Source of the DNA: Roseicella sp. DB1501 | GTDB taxonomy: Bacteria > Pseudomonadota > Alphaproteobacteria > Acetobacterales > Acetobacteraceae | Direction of reading: 5' to 3' | Length of the DNA: 64,000 nt | NCBI RefSeq assembly: GCF_013112485.1 | Contig: NZ_JABFHG010000002.1 | Span: forward strand, 434,001 to 498,000 | Shown here: positions 30,203 through 38,559 of the stretch, piece after piece | Numbering within the stretch: position 1 is the first letter of the stretch | How the letters are laid out: the number at the start of each line of letters is the position of its first letter | Notes under the pieces: model-generated | Seen by the model: only the letters and a program-made list of their open reading frames with translations | Databases searched by the model: none | Told to the model about the DNA's origin: nothing | Program-made: the position numbers and the translations under genes

Positions 30203-30934
30203 TCAGAGCGAGGCGCCGCCGTCGACGGAGAGCTCGGCCCCGGTCATGTAGGCGCTCTCCTCCGAGAGCAGGAACAGCACCGCCCGCGCCACGTCCTCCG
30301 CCTGGCCGATGCGCCCGATCGGGATCTGCGCCAGCCGCACCGCCCGCTGCTCATTGGTCCAGACCTTGACCATGTCGGTCTCGATCGGGCCCGGATGCAC
30401 GCTGTTTACCCGGATGCCGCGCGGCGCCAGATCGACCGCCGCCGCCTTGGTCATGCCGCGGAGCGCCCATTTCGTCCCGCAATAGGCCAGCGCGCCGGGC
30501 GAGCCGCGCAACCCGGCGGTCGAGGAGATGTTGACGATCGAACCGCCCCCGGCGCGCTCCATCGCCGGCACCACCGCCTGCATGCCAAGGAAGCAGCCGA
30601 GTTGGTTGACGCGCATATGCCGCTCGAACAGCTCCGCATCGGTCTGCATCAGCGACCGCGGCACGTAGATCCCGGCATTGTTGACCATGCCGGTGAGCGG
30701 GCCGAGCTCCTCGGCGAGTTGCACCGCCGCCGCCCAGTCGGCCTCGCGCGTCACGTCCTGGCGGATGAAGCGCGCCGCCGGGCCGAGCTCCCTGGCCAGC
30801 GCCTCGCCCTGCTCCTCCAGCAGGTCGCCGAGCACGACCTTCGCCCCCTCTGCCACCAGCATGCGCGCCTCGGCCGCGCCCTGGCCGCGGGCGCCGCCCG
30901 AAATCAGCACCACTTTCCCGGTGAATCGCGGCAT
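30203..30934 (-). CDS. SDR family oxidoreductase
   Basis: The 243-residue enzyme is a classical short-chain dehydrogenase. It has the nucleotide-binding SGGARGQG at residues 12-19, NNAG at 85-88, and the catalytic set Ser137 (or Ser138), Tyr151 and Lys155 in YCGTK. Asp37 at the end of the second strand suggests NAD(H) preference. The substrate is unknown; 3-hydroxyacyl or sugar alcohol oxidation are both possible. A GGGGAGG site precedes the ATG. It stands alone on the minus strand next to the truncated receptor gene. Confidence 0.92.
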   Translation of the reverse strand: MPRFTGKVVLISGGARGQGAAEARMLVAEGAKVVLGDLLEEQGEALARELGPAARFIRQDVTREADWAAAVQLAEELGPLTGMVNNAGIYVPRSLMQTDAELFERHMRVNQLGCFLGMQAVVPAMERAGGGSIVNISSTAGLRGSPGALAYCGTKWALRGMTKAAAVDLAPRGIRVNSVHPGPIETDMVKVWTNEQRAVRLAQIPIGRIGQAEDVARAVLFLLSEESAYMTGAELSVDGGASL

Positions 30935-30967
30935 CGGTTCCTCCCCTGCTCTGCCGGGACAAGCCTA

Positions 30968-31043
30968 CAGCGGATTGCGTTCAAGATTGAATGCTGCTCC
31001 GCAGTAGTCTGCTGCTTCCAGAGCAGAGGCACGCCTCCGGGCG
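30968..31043 (+). repeat. 76-base intergenic repeat, copy 1
   Basis: Starts CAGCGGATTGCGTTCAAGAT and contains TTCCAGAGCAG and CGCCTCCGGGCG. By eye about 66 of 76 bases match the copy at 37181. Both copies lie just upstream of a minus-strand SDR gene. Confidence 0.8.
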
Positions 31044-31178
31044 GTCTCGCCCTCCCGCGATCTGCTCCAGGGCGGATCGGGGCGCGGCGGGAATGCCCGG
31101 CCGGGCGGAATCGGCGCGCCTCCGGCGAATGCCGGCGAAGCATCCCCATCTCATCCAGGCCGGGAAGGAGGACATGGC

Positions 31179-31511
31179 ATGCGAACATCGCTGGTTCCGG
31201 CGCTCTGCGCGTTGATCGCGGCCCTGCCCGCGGCGGCGCAGGATGCGGCGCAGCAGGCGCGGCTCGCCGAGGGCCGCAAGGTGGCCGAACTCTGGTGCGC
31301 GAACTGCCATCTCATCGGCCCGCATGCGCGCGGCCCGACCGGCGATGCCGCGCCGCCCTTCGAGGTGATCGCCCGCATGCCGGAGACGAGCGACGCCACG
31401 CTGCGCGCCTTCCTGCGGATGCCGCATGCGAACATGCCCGATCACCGGCTGAGCCGCGCCGAGCTCGACGGCATCACCGCCTGGATCCTGGCGCTGCGGC
31501 CGGGACATTAG
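31179..31511 (+). CDS. Periplasmic mono-haem cytochrome c
   Basis: The 110-residue protein has a signal peptide (about residues 1-20, cleaved after PAAAQ) and a single haem motif Cys40-Ala-Asn-Cys43-His44. A Met near the C-terminus (HANMPDHRL) is the probable sixth ligand. It is a small class I cytochrome likely to carry electrons in the periplasm to or from a dehydrogenase. A GGAGG site lies upstream. No partner enzyme is adjacent, although phaB follows 238 bases downstream. Confidence 0.9.
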   Translation: MRTSLVPALCALIAALPAAAQDAAQQARLAEGRKVAELWCANCHLIGPHARGPTGDAAPPFEVIARMPETSDATLRAFLRMPHANMPDHRLSRAELDGITAWILALRPGH

Positions 31512-31749
31512 GCAGGCCAGCCCGCGCAACGGAACCGCGTCCGCAAAGACAGGACCAGCGAATCTATCAGTTTTCCGCAACGATCGCGGCGGCCGGCGCC
31601 ACCCGGCCGCGCAGAAGGCGGGCAGGACGGCTTTCGCGCTTGATCCGACCAGCCTTCCGGGCTGACCTAGCGTTACGGCACCGCGCATCGCCTCGCCCGG
31701 CGCGGCGCCGATATCGTATCCCGGGCGCAAGCAGTGAGGAGACGGGGAC

Positions 31750-32472
31750 ATGGCACGAGTTGCTTTGGTGACTGGCGGGCAGCGCGGCATCGGTGCGGCG
31801 ATCAGCGAGGCGCTGAAGGCGGCCGGGCGGACGGTGGTGGCCAGCTATGCCGGCAACGACGCGGCGGCGCAGGCCTTCACCGAGCGCACGGGCATTCCGT
31901 GCTACAAGTTCGACGTCGCCGATTACGACCAATGCGCGGCGGCGGTGAAGAAGATCGAGGAGGAAGTCGGCCCGATCGAGATCCTGGTCAACAATGCCGG
32001 CATCACCCGGGACGCCACCATGAAGCGCCTGTCCCGCAAGATGTGGGACGACGTCATCGATACCAATCTCGGCTCCTGCTACAACCTCTGCAAGCTGGTC
32101 TGGGACGGCATGACGGAGCGGAAATTCGGCCGCATCGTCAATATCGGCTCGATCAACGGTCAGGCTGGCCAGTATGGCCAGGTGAACTACGCCGCGGCGA
32201 AATCCGGCATCCACGGCTTCACCAAGGCGCTCGCGCAGGAAGGCGCGCGGATGCACATCACCGTCAACGCCATCGCGCCCGGCTATGTCGATACCGAGAT
32301 GGTGCGCGCCGTGCCGCCCGACGTGCTCGAGAAGATCATCGCGCGCATCCCCCGCGGCCGTCTCGGCAAGGCCGAGGACATCGCCCGCGGCGTGGCGTTC
32401 CTCACCGCCGACGATGCCGATTTCATCACCGGCTCGACGCTCTCCATCAACGGTGGCCAGCACATGTACTAA
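31750..32472 (+). CDS. phaB: Acetoacetyl-CoA reductase (PhaB)
   Basis: This NADPH-dependent reductase converts acetoacetyl-CoA to (R)-3-hydroxybutyryl-CoA for polyhydroxybutyrate synthesis. The 240-residue sequence has VTGGQRGIGAAI at residues 7-18, NNAGITRDATMKRLSRKMWD around 85-104, SINGQAGQYGQVNYAAAK with the catalytic Ser, Tyr and Lys, and ISINGGQHMY at the C-terminus, all closely matching PhaB. GAGGAGACGGGGAC precedes the ATG. The other PHA genes are 13 kb away at 45637-49218. A twin-hairpin repeat follows the stop. Confidence 0.95.
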   Translation: MARVALVTGGQRGIGAAISEALKAAGRTVVASYAGNDAAAQAFTERTGIPCYKFDVADYDQCAAAVKKIEEEVGPIEILVNNAGITRDATMKRLSRKMWDDVIDTNLGSCYNLCKLVWDGMTERKFGRIVNIGSINGQAGQYGQVNYAAAKSGIHGFTKALAQEGARMHITVNAIAPGYVDTEMVRAVPPDVLEKIIARIPRGRLGKAEDIARGVAFLTADDADFITGSTLSINGGQHMY

Positions 32473-32474
32473 CT

Positions 32475-32568
32475 CCCCGCAAAGCCGCTTCGTGGCTTTG
32501 CGGGGACCCCGGTGACTCGCCATTGGCCCTCGGTGCGTCACAGCCTGCCGCGGCGAAGCCGCGGCAGG
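32475..32568 (+). repeat. Twin-hairpin intergenic repeat, copy A (terminator-like)
   Basis: The first hairpin has a perfect 12-base stem (CCCCGCAAAGCC at 32475-32486 with 32494-32505). The second has an 11-base stem CCTGCCGCGGC (32544-32554) closing a GAA loop. It begins three bases after the phaB stop. Confidence 0.8.
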
Positions 32569-32691
32569 ACAACGGATAGCGGCGGTTCTGATGGGCGCCT
32601 TCGATGGGGCTGCCCGCGCTGGTTGTCGGGGCATGGCGGCAGCCGTTCATCCGGGGCATGCTGCGGCGCCAGGAACGGGGGAGACGACGCG

Positions 32692-33339
32692 ATGGGCTAT
32701 GCCGTGCTTGCCTTCGATGGCGAGGATGAGGCTGCGCCGGCACGCCGCATGGCGGCGCGCGACCGGCATATGGAGGTGCTGACGCGCTGGGCGGGCGACG
32801 GCCGCCTCGCCTTCGGCGCGCCGCTGCTGGCCGAGGACGGCCGGGCGATGGGATCGCTGATGATCCTCGCCGTGCCGGACGAGGCCGGGTTGCGCGACTA
32901 CCTTGCCGAGGAGCCCTTCAACCAGTCCGGCGTCTGGGCGCGGCACGAGGTCTTCCCCTTCCGCATCGCGCCCCTGCCCTATCGCCGGCTGCCGCAGCCG
33001 GGCGCGCCGCTGGCGCCGCGCCGCACCCATACCGTCATCCTCGCCCGCGACGGCCGGGATGCCGAGGCGCCGGCGCGGCGGCAGGCGGTGCGCGAGCGGC
33101 ACATCGCGCGCGTCCGGCCGATGGCCGAGGACAGCACGCTCGCCATCGGCGGCGCCATCCTCGACGCCGATGGCGGGATGACCGGCTCCATCGCGGTGGT
33201 CGCCTGCGACAGCGACGCGGCGGCGCGCGCCTGGATGGCCGAGGACCCCTATGTCACCGGCGGCGTCTGGCAGGAGACGGTGCTCCACGGCACCCGCTTC
33301 GCACCGCTGCCCTGGCAGGCGCTGCCGGGGGGCGTGTGA
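32692..33339 (+). CDS. Tandem YCII-domain protein
   Basis: The 215-residue product contains two YCII domains, small ferredoxin-like folds often found in catabolic or regulatory proteins. Domain one is YAVLAFDGEDEAAPARRMAA to HEVFPFRIAPLP; domain two is HTVILARDGRDAEAPARRQA to TVLHGTRFAPLPW. Each has the conserved RxxH and a VxExDPYxxxGVW-type end (EEPFNQSGVW, EDPYVTGGVW). The ATG at 32692 follows GGGGAGAC; the longer frame upstream is repeat sequence. It overlaps the next gene by one base in a TGATG junction. Confidence 0.88.
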   Translation: MGYAVLAFDGEDEAAPARRMAARDRHMEVLTRWAGDGRLAFGAPLLAEDGRAMGSLMILAVPDEAGLRDYLAEEPFNQSGVWARHEVFPFRIAPLPYRRLPQPGAPLAPRRTHTVILARDGRDAEAPARRQAVRERHIARVRPMAEDSTLAIGGAILDADGGMTGSIAVVACDSDAAARAWMAEDPYVTGGVWQETVLHGTRFAPLPWQALPGGV

Positions 33340-33728
33340 TGCCGCGCCTCGTCGACTACGCCGAGGCCGGCCCCGAAGTCCGCGCCGTCTTCGATGCCAT
33401 CAAGGCGGCGCGCGGCGTGCCGGACGTGAACAATTTCTGGAAGGCGCTGGCCGTCGATCCGCCGACGCTGCGGCGCACCTGGGAGAGCCTGTCGCAGGTG
33501 ATGGCGCCCGGCGCGCTGGATGTGCGGACCAAGGAGATGCTCTACCTCGCCGCTTCCATGGCGGTGGGCTGCGCCTATTGCACGGCGAGCCACGGCGCCG
33601 CCGCCCGCCGTGCCGGCATGGACGACGCCATGTTCGGCGAGTTGCTGGCGGTGCTCGGCATGGCCGCCGAGACCAACCGGCTCGCCGAGGCGCTGCGCGT
33701 GCCGATCGACCCCGCCTTCGAGACATGA
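33339..33728 (+). CDS. Carboxymuconolactone decarboxylase (AhpD-like) family protein
   Basis: The 129-residue helical protein carries the AhpD-type redox motif in GCAYCTASHGAAARRAGM (Cys-x-x-Cys with a following His). It also has VRTKEMLYLAASMAV, the helix typical of this family. Members act as peroxidase partners or decarboxylases; the substrate is not known. Translation is coupled to the YCII gene upstream (TGATG) and to the hydrolase downstream (ATGA), so the three form one operon. Confidence 0.9.
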   Translation: MPRLVDYAEAGPEVRAVFDAIKAARGVPDVNNFWKALAVDPPTLRRTWESLSQVMAPGALDVRTKEMLYLAASMAVGCAYCTASHGAAARRAGMDDAMFGELLAVLGMAAETNRLAEALRVPIDPAFET

Positions 33729-34333
33729 TCCACGACCTGCGCATCTGCTTCGTCGGCGACAGCTTCGTCGCCGGCGCCGGGGACGAGACGGCGCTCGGCT
33801 GGGTCGGGCGCGTCACCGCCGCCGCCTGGAACCGCGGTGTGGCGCTCACCGCCTACAATCTCGGCGTGCGGCGCGACACCAGCGCCGATGTGCGGCGGCG
33901 GATGAAGGCGGAGGTCCTGGCGCGGCTGCTGCAGGCCGGTGACGCGCAGGCGATGGTCCTCAGCTTCGGCGTCAATGACTGCACGCATGAGGACGAGATG
34001 CCGCGCGTGCCGCCGGAGGCGACCGAGGAGAATGCCGCGGCGATGCTCGGCTGGGCGGCGGCACGCTGGCCGGTGCTCATGATCGGCCCGCCGCCGGTGC
34101 TGGACGATGCGGCGCATGATGCGCGCGTCGCGGCGCTCTCGGTCCGGCTGGAGGCGCTCTGCGCGACGATGCGCCTGCCCTACCTGCCGGTGCATGCCCC
34201 GCTCGCGGCGAGCAGCGCCTGGCGCAACGCGGTCGGGCGCGGCGACGGCGTGCATCCCGACGGCGCCGGCTATGCCGCCCTCGCCGGTCTGGTCGAGGGC
34301 TGGCAACCCTGGCGGGCGCTGACCACGACCTGA
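33725..34333 (+). CDS. SGNH/GDSL-family hydrolase
   Basis: The 202-residue enzyme has block I FVGDSFVAGAG with the nucleophilic Ser, block III GVNDCTHED, and block V DGVHPDGAGY with the catalytic Asp and His. It lacks a signal peptide and is probably a cytoplasmic esterase or lipase-like hydrolase. It overlaps the preceding gene by four bases and ends the YCII-AhpD-SGNH operon. Confidence 0.92.
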   Translation: MIHDLRICFVGDSFVAGAGDETALGWVGRVTAAAWNRGVALTAYNLGVRRDTSADVRRRMKAEVLARLLQAGDAQAMVLSFGVNDCTHEDEMPRVPPEATEENAAAMLGWAAARWPVLMIGPPPVLDDAAHDARVAALSVRLEALCATMRLPYLPVHAPLAASSAWRNAVGRGDGVHPDGAGYAALAGLVEGWQPWRALTTT

Positions 34334-34413
34334 GCCGCGGGGTATCCTATCAATGGCCCGCAAGCGGGCCCCATTCGGGGTCCCGGACTGGTCGAGCGAC
34401 CGGTCCGCTGGCA

Positions 34414-34761
34414 TCAGCCGACTGGCGGGGCGAAGAGGCGCGTCGCCGCCCAGCTCATGATCGAGACCACGATCGCGCCCCAGAAGGCGGCCCAGAAGCC
34501 GTGCACGCTGAAGCCGGGCAGGAACCAGGAGGTGAGGCCGAGCATGGCGGCATTCACCACTAAGAGGAACAGCCCGAGCGTCAGGATGGTCAGCGGCAGC
34601 GAGAGCAACACGAGGATCGGCCGGACGAAGGCGTTCACCAGGCCGAAGACCAGCGCGGCGAGCAGCAGCCAGCCGAGGCTGCGCACCTCCATGCCGGGGA
34701 CGATCTCCGTCGCTGCCCAGAGGGCGAAGGCGGTGATGAGGGTTTGCGCCAAGAAGCCCAT
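34414..34761 (-). CDS. Phage holin family 4-like (YvlD-type) membrane protein
   Basis: The 115-residue protein has four membrane segments: LITAFALWAATEIVPGM, LGWLLLAALVFGLVNAFV, LVLLSLPLTILTLGLFLLVV, and FWAAFWGAIVVSIMSWAA. The FGLVNAFVRPIL....LP motif is diagnostic of this widespread chromosomal family. Despite the family name it is not linked to the prophage here, lying 4.6 kb outside it. The physiological role is unknown. Confidence 0.9.
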   Translation of the reverse strand: MGFLAQTLITAFALWAATEIVPGMEVRSLGWLLLAALVFGLVNAFVRPILVLLSLPLTILTLGLFLLVVNAAMLGLTSWFLPGFSVHGFWAAFWGAIVVSIMSWAATRLFAPPVG

Positions 34762-34864
34762 GCTGCCGTCGTCTCCGCAAAGCTTGGCCGGCAGGTTAAA
34801 GCGTGATCGCCTGAGGTGGAATCACCGAAGGCGTGAATCACGCGATCCATCAATGACCTAGATC

Positions 34865-35881
34865 ATGGTCCGCGAACCCGAGCGAACGGACCATGGTCCA
34901 GGCTGCGCTGCCGCTTCCCCGAATGGAACCATCGTGACCGCTACCCCGAATAGCGCACCGGACGGCACTACGCCGCTGCACGCCACGCCCTTGCGCGCCA
35001 CCCTGACCGGCTGCGCCGCGCTGCTGCTCTGGGCCTTCCTCGCCCTGCTCGCGCGGCTGGCCCAGCCCCTGCCGCCGCTGCTGCTGACCGGCCTCGCCTT
35101 CGCCATCGGCGGCACGCTCGGCCTCCTCGTCGTGGCGGCGCGCCGGCGGCTTGGCGCGCTGCGCCAGCCGCCGCTGGTCTGGCTGCACGGCGTCGGCGGG
35201 CTGGCGGGCTACCATGCGCTCTACTTCGCCGCCCTCGCCCTGGCGCCGCCGGTCGAGGCGAATCTGTTGAACTACACCTGGCCGCTGCTCATCGTGCTCC
35301 TTGCTGCGCCGCTGCGCGGGCTGCCGCTCGGGCCGCGCCGGCTGGCCGGGGTCGGGCTCGGCGCCACCGGCGCGGTGCTGCTGCTCTCGGGTGCCGAGGC
35401 CGGCGCGGCGCCGGCGACAGCCACGGCGAGCCCGATCGCCGGCTATGCGCTGGCGCTGGCGGCGGGATTGACCTGGGCGCTCTACTCGGTCCTCGCCGGC
35501 ACGCGGCGCCTCGCCGGCGTGCCGACCGAGGCCGTTGCCGGCTTCTGCCTCGCCGCGGCGGCGCTCGCCCTGCTCGGCCATGCCGCCTTCGAACCACCGT
35601 CCTGGCCGGAGGGGCGGCAATGGCCGGCACTGCTGCTGCTCGGCGCCGGGCCGGTCGGCGCCGCCTTCTTCCTCTGGGATGTCGGCATGAAGCGGGGCGA
35701 TCCGCGGCTGCTCGGCACGCTGGCCTATGCGGTGCCGGTCGCCTCGACGCTGCTGCTGGTCGCTTTCGGCGAGGGCCGGCTCGGTCCCGCCACCCTCGCG
35801 GCGGCGGCGCTGGTCGTCGGCGGCGGGGCCCTCGCGGCGACAGCGCGCAGCGACCGGGCTACGAGGCCGGGCGAGCGTTAG
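34865..35881 (+). CDS. EamA/DMT-superfamily exporter
   Basis: The product has ten predicted membrane spans in two EamA repeats, as in drug/metabolite and amino acid exporters such as YddG. Examples are LTGCAALLLWAFLALLARL, YHALYFAALALAPPVEANLL, and GAGPVGAAFFLWDVGMKRGD. The last is the conserved end of repeat two. The start is ambiguous: ATG at 34865 adds a hydrophilic leader, while GTG at 34934 would begin nearer the first span. The substrate is unknown. A twin-hairpin repeat separates it from the convergent SDR gene. Confidence 0.88.
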   Translation: MVREPERTDHGPGCAAASPNGTIVTATPNSAPDGTTPLHATPLRATLTGCAALLLWAFLALLARLAQPLPPLLLTGLAFAIGGTLGLLVVAARRRLGALRQPPLVWLHGVGGLAGYHALYFAALALAPPVEANLLNYTWPLLIVLLAAPLRGLPLGPRRLAGVGLGATGAVLLLSGAEAGAAPATATASPIAGYALALAAGLTWALYSVLAGTRRLAGVPTEAVAGFCLAAAALALLGHAAFEPPSWPEGRQWPALLLLGAGPVGAAFFLWDVGMKRGDPRLLGTLAYAVPVASTLLLVAFGEGRLGPATLAAAALVVGGGALAATARSDRATRPGER

Positions 35882-35887
35882 GCCGCT

Positions 35888-35993
35888 GCCCGCTGCCCTT
35901 CCGGGGCTTTGCCTCGGAAGGCTGTGACGCCCCTCCCCTGGGAGGGACTCACCGGGGTCCCCGCGGCGGCGCGAAGCGACGTCATGGGGAAAA
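35888..35993 (-). repeat. Twin-hairpin intergenic repeat, copy C
   Basis: Reverse orientation relative to copy A. One hairpin is CTTCCGGGGC (35898-35907) paired with 35911-35920 with one mismatch. The core GCGTCACAGCC and ACCCCGGTGAGTCCCTCCC are shared with the other copies. It fills the space between convergent genes. Confidence 0.75.
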
Positions 35994-37103
35994 TCATATA
36001 TCCTTGGCGCTGTCGCCGCCGGTGACCTCATAGGCGGCGCCTGTCACCATCGCCGCCGCCTCGGAGGCGAGGAAGACGGCGGCCGGGGAGATGTCGTCCG
36101 GCTGCAGCCAGCCCACCTTCAGCGGCACGGTCGGCGCGCGGTTGTCCCAGGCCTGCTGCGGCGTCGGATGCTCGGGCGGGGTCACGCCCTGCTCCGCCAT
36201 GCTGTTGCGCAGCCGCGTCTCGTAGCGCGTGAGCGGCGTGTCGACGAGGCCGGGGAGCAGCGCGTTCACCGTGATGCCGTGCTCGCCGAGTTCCATCGCC
36301 GCAGATTTCATCAGCCCGAGGATGCCCCATTTGCTCGCCGAGTAGCTGGCCGCGTTCCGCGTGCCGTGCTTCCCCTGCATGGAGGAGAGCAGGATGATCC
36401 GCCCGCCCTTCTGCCGCACCATGCCGGGGGCGAAGGCGCGCAGCGTGTTGGCGGAGCCGTTGAGGTTGTTGTCGATCACGTCGCGCCAGTCGGCATCCTG
36501 CATCTCGAGCAGCGGCATCCAGCGCTGGATCGCGGCATTGGCCACCAGGATGTCGACGCGCCCATGCTCCTGCTCCAGCCGCTCCACCAGGATGTCGACG
36601 CGCCCATGCTCCTGCTCCAGCCGCTCCGCCAGGCGGCGCAGCGCCGCGATGTCGCGGATATCGGCCTGCACCGCCTCGCCCCGGCGGCCGAAGTCGGCGA
36701 TCTGGCGCACCGTCTCCGCCAGTTCCTCCGGCGTCGCCGGCCGGGCGTTCGAGGCCGGGCTGACCGGACCGCAGATATCGAGCGCAACCACATCGGCACC
36801 GTTCGCCGCGAACTCCACCGCAATCGCCCGACCGATGCCGCGCGCCGCGCCGGTCACCACCGCCAGCTTGCCGGCCAGGGCCGAGCCGCGACCGGGCCGC
36901 GGCGGCCCGGCCGAGCGCTCCGGCGGCGGCTCCGGCATCGGCTGCCCGCCGAGCTCGCGAGGCTCGGTATCGGTGCGGCCGTCGCCCACCGCTGCGCCGG
37001 TTCCGGCCGCCATCGCCGTCCCCGCCGCCGTACCGGCGGCAACGCCGCCGAGCAGCACCTGCCGCCGGCGCGCCGCGCGTCCCGCCGCCTCCGTCTCCAC
37101 CAT
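35994..37103 (-). CDS. SDR family oxidoreductase with Tat-like leader and internal duplication
   Basis: The 369-residue product starts with a basic twin-arginine-like segment (RAARRRQVLLGGVAAGTAAG), then a Pro-rich linker. The dehydrogenase domain has VTGAARGIGRA near residue 85, SSMQGKHGTRNAASYSASK with the catalytic Ser, Tyr and Lys, and a normal PGLVDTPLTRYETRL loop. The segment ERLEQEHGRVDILV occurs twice in a row just before ANAA (the NNAG position), caused by an exact 42-base tandem duplication. This inserts an extra helix and strand into the Rossmann fold and may harm folding. The substrate is unknown. Confidence 0.88.
   Translation of the reverse strand: MVETEAAGRAARRRQVLLGGVAAGTAAGTAMAAGTGAAVGDGRTDTEPRELGGQPMPEPPPERSAGPPRPGRGSALAGKLAVVTGAARGIGRAIAVEFAANGADVVALDICGPVSPASNARPATPEELAETVRQIADFGRRGEAVQADIRDIAALRRLAERLEQEHGRVDILVERLEQEHGRVDILVANAAIQRWMPLLEMQDADWRDVIDNNLNGSANTLRAFAPGMVRQKGGRIILLSSMQGKHGTRNAASYSASKWGILGLMKSAAMELGEHGITVNALLPGLVDTPLTRYETRLRNSMAEQGVTPPEHPTPQQAWDNRAPTVPLKVGWLQPDDISPAAVFLASEAAAMVTGAAYEVTGGDSAKDI
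36542..36627. repeat. 42-base exact tandem duplication inside SDR gene
   Basis: Bases 36542-36585 are repeated at 36584-36627. The offset is 42, so the frame is kept and 14 residues (ERLEQEHGRVDILV) are duplicated. Confidence 0.95.
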
Positions 37104-37180
37104 GGGAATCGCTCCGGGATGAGCAGGCCGAACGAGGCGCGCCGGCCGCGGGTTGCCTGCCGCCGAAGCGGATCGCGCAA

Positions 37181-37256
37181 CAGCGGATTGCGTTCAAGAT
37201 TGCACGCTGCTCCGCTGCAGCCTGTTGTTTCCAGAGCAGGGTCTCGCCTCCGGGCG
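37181..37256 (+). repeat. 76-base intergenic repeat, copy 2
   Basis: Same orientation and position class as copy 1: it lies 77 bases upstream of the start of a minus-strand SDR gene. It shares CAGCGGATTGCGTTCAAGAT and TTTCCAGAGCAGG with that copy. Confidence 0.8.
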
Positions 37257-37279
37257 AGTCCACTCTGCGGCGCTTTGCT

Positions 37280-37717
37280 CTACCCGCCCGGCCGCCAGCC
37301 GGGCGGGGCCATCTCGAAGCCGGCATAGTCGAAGGCCGGGCTGACGGTGCAGCCGAGCAGGCTCCAGCCCCAACCCCCGCCCCGGCTCCCACCCCTGGCC
37401 CCATCTGGCGCCGCCGCCTGCCAGCAACCGGCCGGCACCAGGGCGAAGGGCCGCTCGCCGGCGCCGAGATCGGGGCCGAGCGACAGCGTCTCGACGCGCT
37501 GCCCGTCCAGCGACAGCGAGAGCGTCAGCGGCGCCCCGGCATACCAGTGCCAGGCCTCCGCCGCGTCGACGCGGTGCCAGTGGCTGCGCTCGCCCGCGGC
37601 CAGCAGGTAGTAGATGGCGGTGCCGGCGCCGCGGCCGCCATCCGCCGGGCGGTCGCGCCAGAGCTCGCGGTAATGCCCGCCCTCCGGATGCGGCGCGAGA
37701 CCGAGGGCGGCGATCAC
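37280..37717 (-). CDS. Cupin-5 (DUF985) domain protein
   Basis: The sequence LGLAPHPEGGHYRELWRDRP, GTAIYYLLAAGERSHWHRVD and EAWHWYAGAPLTLSLSLDG is diagnostic of the DUF985 cupin family. His residues in SHWHRVDAAEAWHW and the late GCTVSPAFDYAGFEM complete the barrel. The function of the family is unsettled; sugar epimerase-like activity has been discussed. The start is uncertain: GTG at 37717 is the first acceptable codon, although LDPAR just upstream also looks family-like. It lies 56 bases after gloB on the same strand, probably in one transcript. Confidence 0.85.
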   Translation of the reverse strand: MIAALGLAPHPEGGHYRELWRDRPADGGRGAGTAIYYLLAAGERSHWHRVDAAEAWHWYAGAPLTLSLSLDGQRVETLSLGPDLGAGERPFALVPAGCWQAAAPDGARGGSRGGGWGWSLLGCTVSPAFDYAGFEMAPPGWRPGG

Positions 37718-37773
37718 CCGCGCCGGGTCGAGGCTCTGGTCGCGCAGGTCCGGCAGGGGCGCCGCGCCCGGCC

Positions 37774-38502
37774 TCAGCGGAAGTTGTCCTTCGCGCTGCG
37801 GATGGCGGCGAGGCGCGCCACGTCCGGCGCCCGCAGGAAGGGATTCGTCTCCCGCTCCTGCCCGATGGTGGTCGGCACGGTCGGCCGGCCCTCGGCCCGC
37901 TGCTTCTTGACCTCCTGCGCGCGGGCCTGCAGCGCGGCATTCTCCGGCTCGATCGTGAGGGCGAAGCGGGCGTTGCTCTCGGTGTATTCGTGACCGCAAC
38001 AGACCAGCGTCGGCGCCGGCAGTGCGGCCAGCTTGCGGAGGCTGTCGAACATCTGCGCCGCGCTGCCCTCGAGCAGCCGGCCGCAGCCGAGGGAGAAGAG
38101 CGTGTCGCCGCAGAGCAGCACGTCATCGGCGTCGAAATGGAAGGCGATATGGCCGACAGTGTGGCCCGGCGTGTCGATCACCGCTGCCCGGCTCTCCCCG
38201 AGCGCCACCGTGTCCCCCGGCCGCACGGCCTGATCGAGCTTCGGCAGCCGGTGCGCATCGGCCGCGGCACCGACCACCCGGCCGCCGCAGCGCGCCTGCA
38301 GCTCGGCCGTGCCCGCCACATGGTCGCCGTGGTGATGCGTCAGCAGGATCAGGTCGAGCGGCTTGCCAAGCCGTTCCACAGCGGCAATGGCCGGAGCCGC
38401 CTCGCCGGGATCGCAGACCGCGACGGCGCCGCTCGCCTGATCCTGCAGCAGCCAGATATAGTTGTCGGAAAGACACGGGATGGCGGTGACAGAGAGCGTC
38501 AT
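37774..38502 (-). CDS. gloB: Hydroxyacylglutathione hydrolase (glyoxalase II)
   Basis: The enzyme hydrolyses S-lactoylglutathione in methylglyoxal detoxification. The 242-residue protein has the metallo-beta-lactamase motif THHHGDH, then DTPGHTVGHIAFHF, LLCGDTLFSLGCGRLLEG and VCCGHEYTESNARFAL, all metal ligands of glyoxalase II. The C-terminal helical domain ends TNPFLRAPDV, typical of GloB. The ATG at 38502 follows GGAGGAG; the longer frame upstream is antisense to the neighbouring gene. It is divergent from the methyltransferase gene. Confidence 0.96.
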   Translation of the reverse strand: MTLSVTAIPCLSDNYIWLLQDQASGAVAVCDPGEAAPAIAAVERLGKPLDLILLTHHHGDHVAGTAELQARCGGRVVGAAADAHRLPKLDQAVRPGDTVALGESRAAVIDTPGHTVGHIAFHFDADDVLLCGDTLFSLGCGRLLEGSAAQMFDSLRKLAALPAPTLVCCGHEYTESNARFALTIEPENAALQARAQEVKKQRAEGRPTVPTTIGQERETNPFLRAPDVARLAAIRSAKDNFR

Positions 38503-38559
38503 GCGGGCTCCTCCATGCGCCCCGCTCCAACGGGGCCTCGACTGCCCTATATCGAGGCC

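Noticed and set aside
34414-34761. Prophage holin
   Set aside because: The family name is phage holin 4, but the gene is chromosomal, 4.6 kb outside the prophage, and of the YvlD type common in bacteria.
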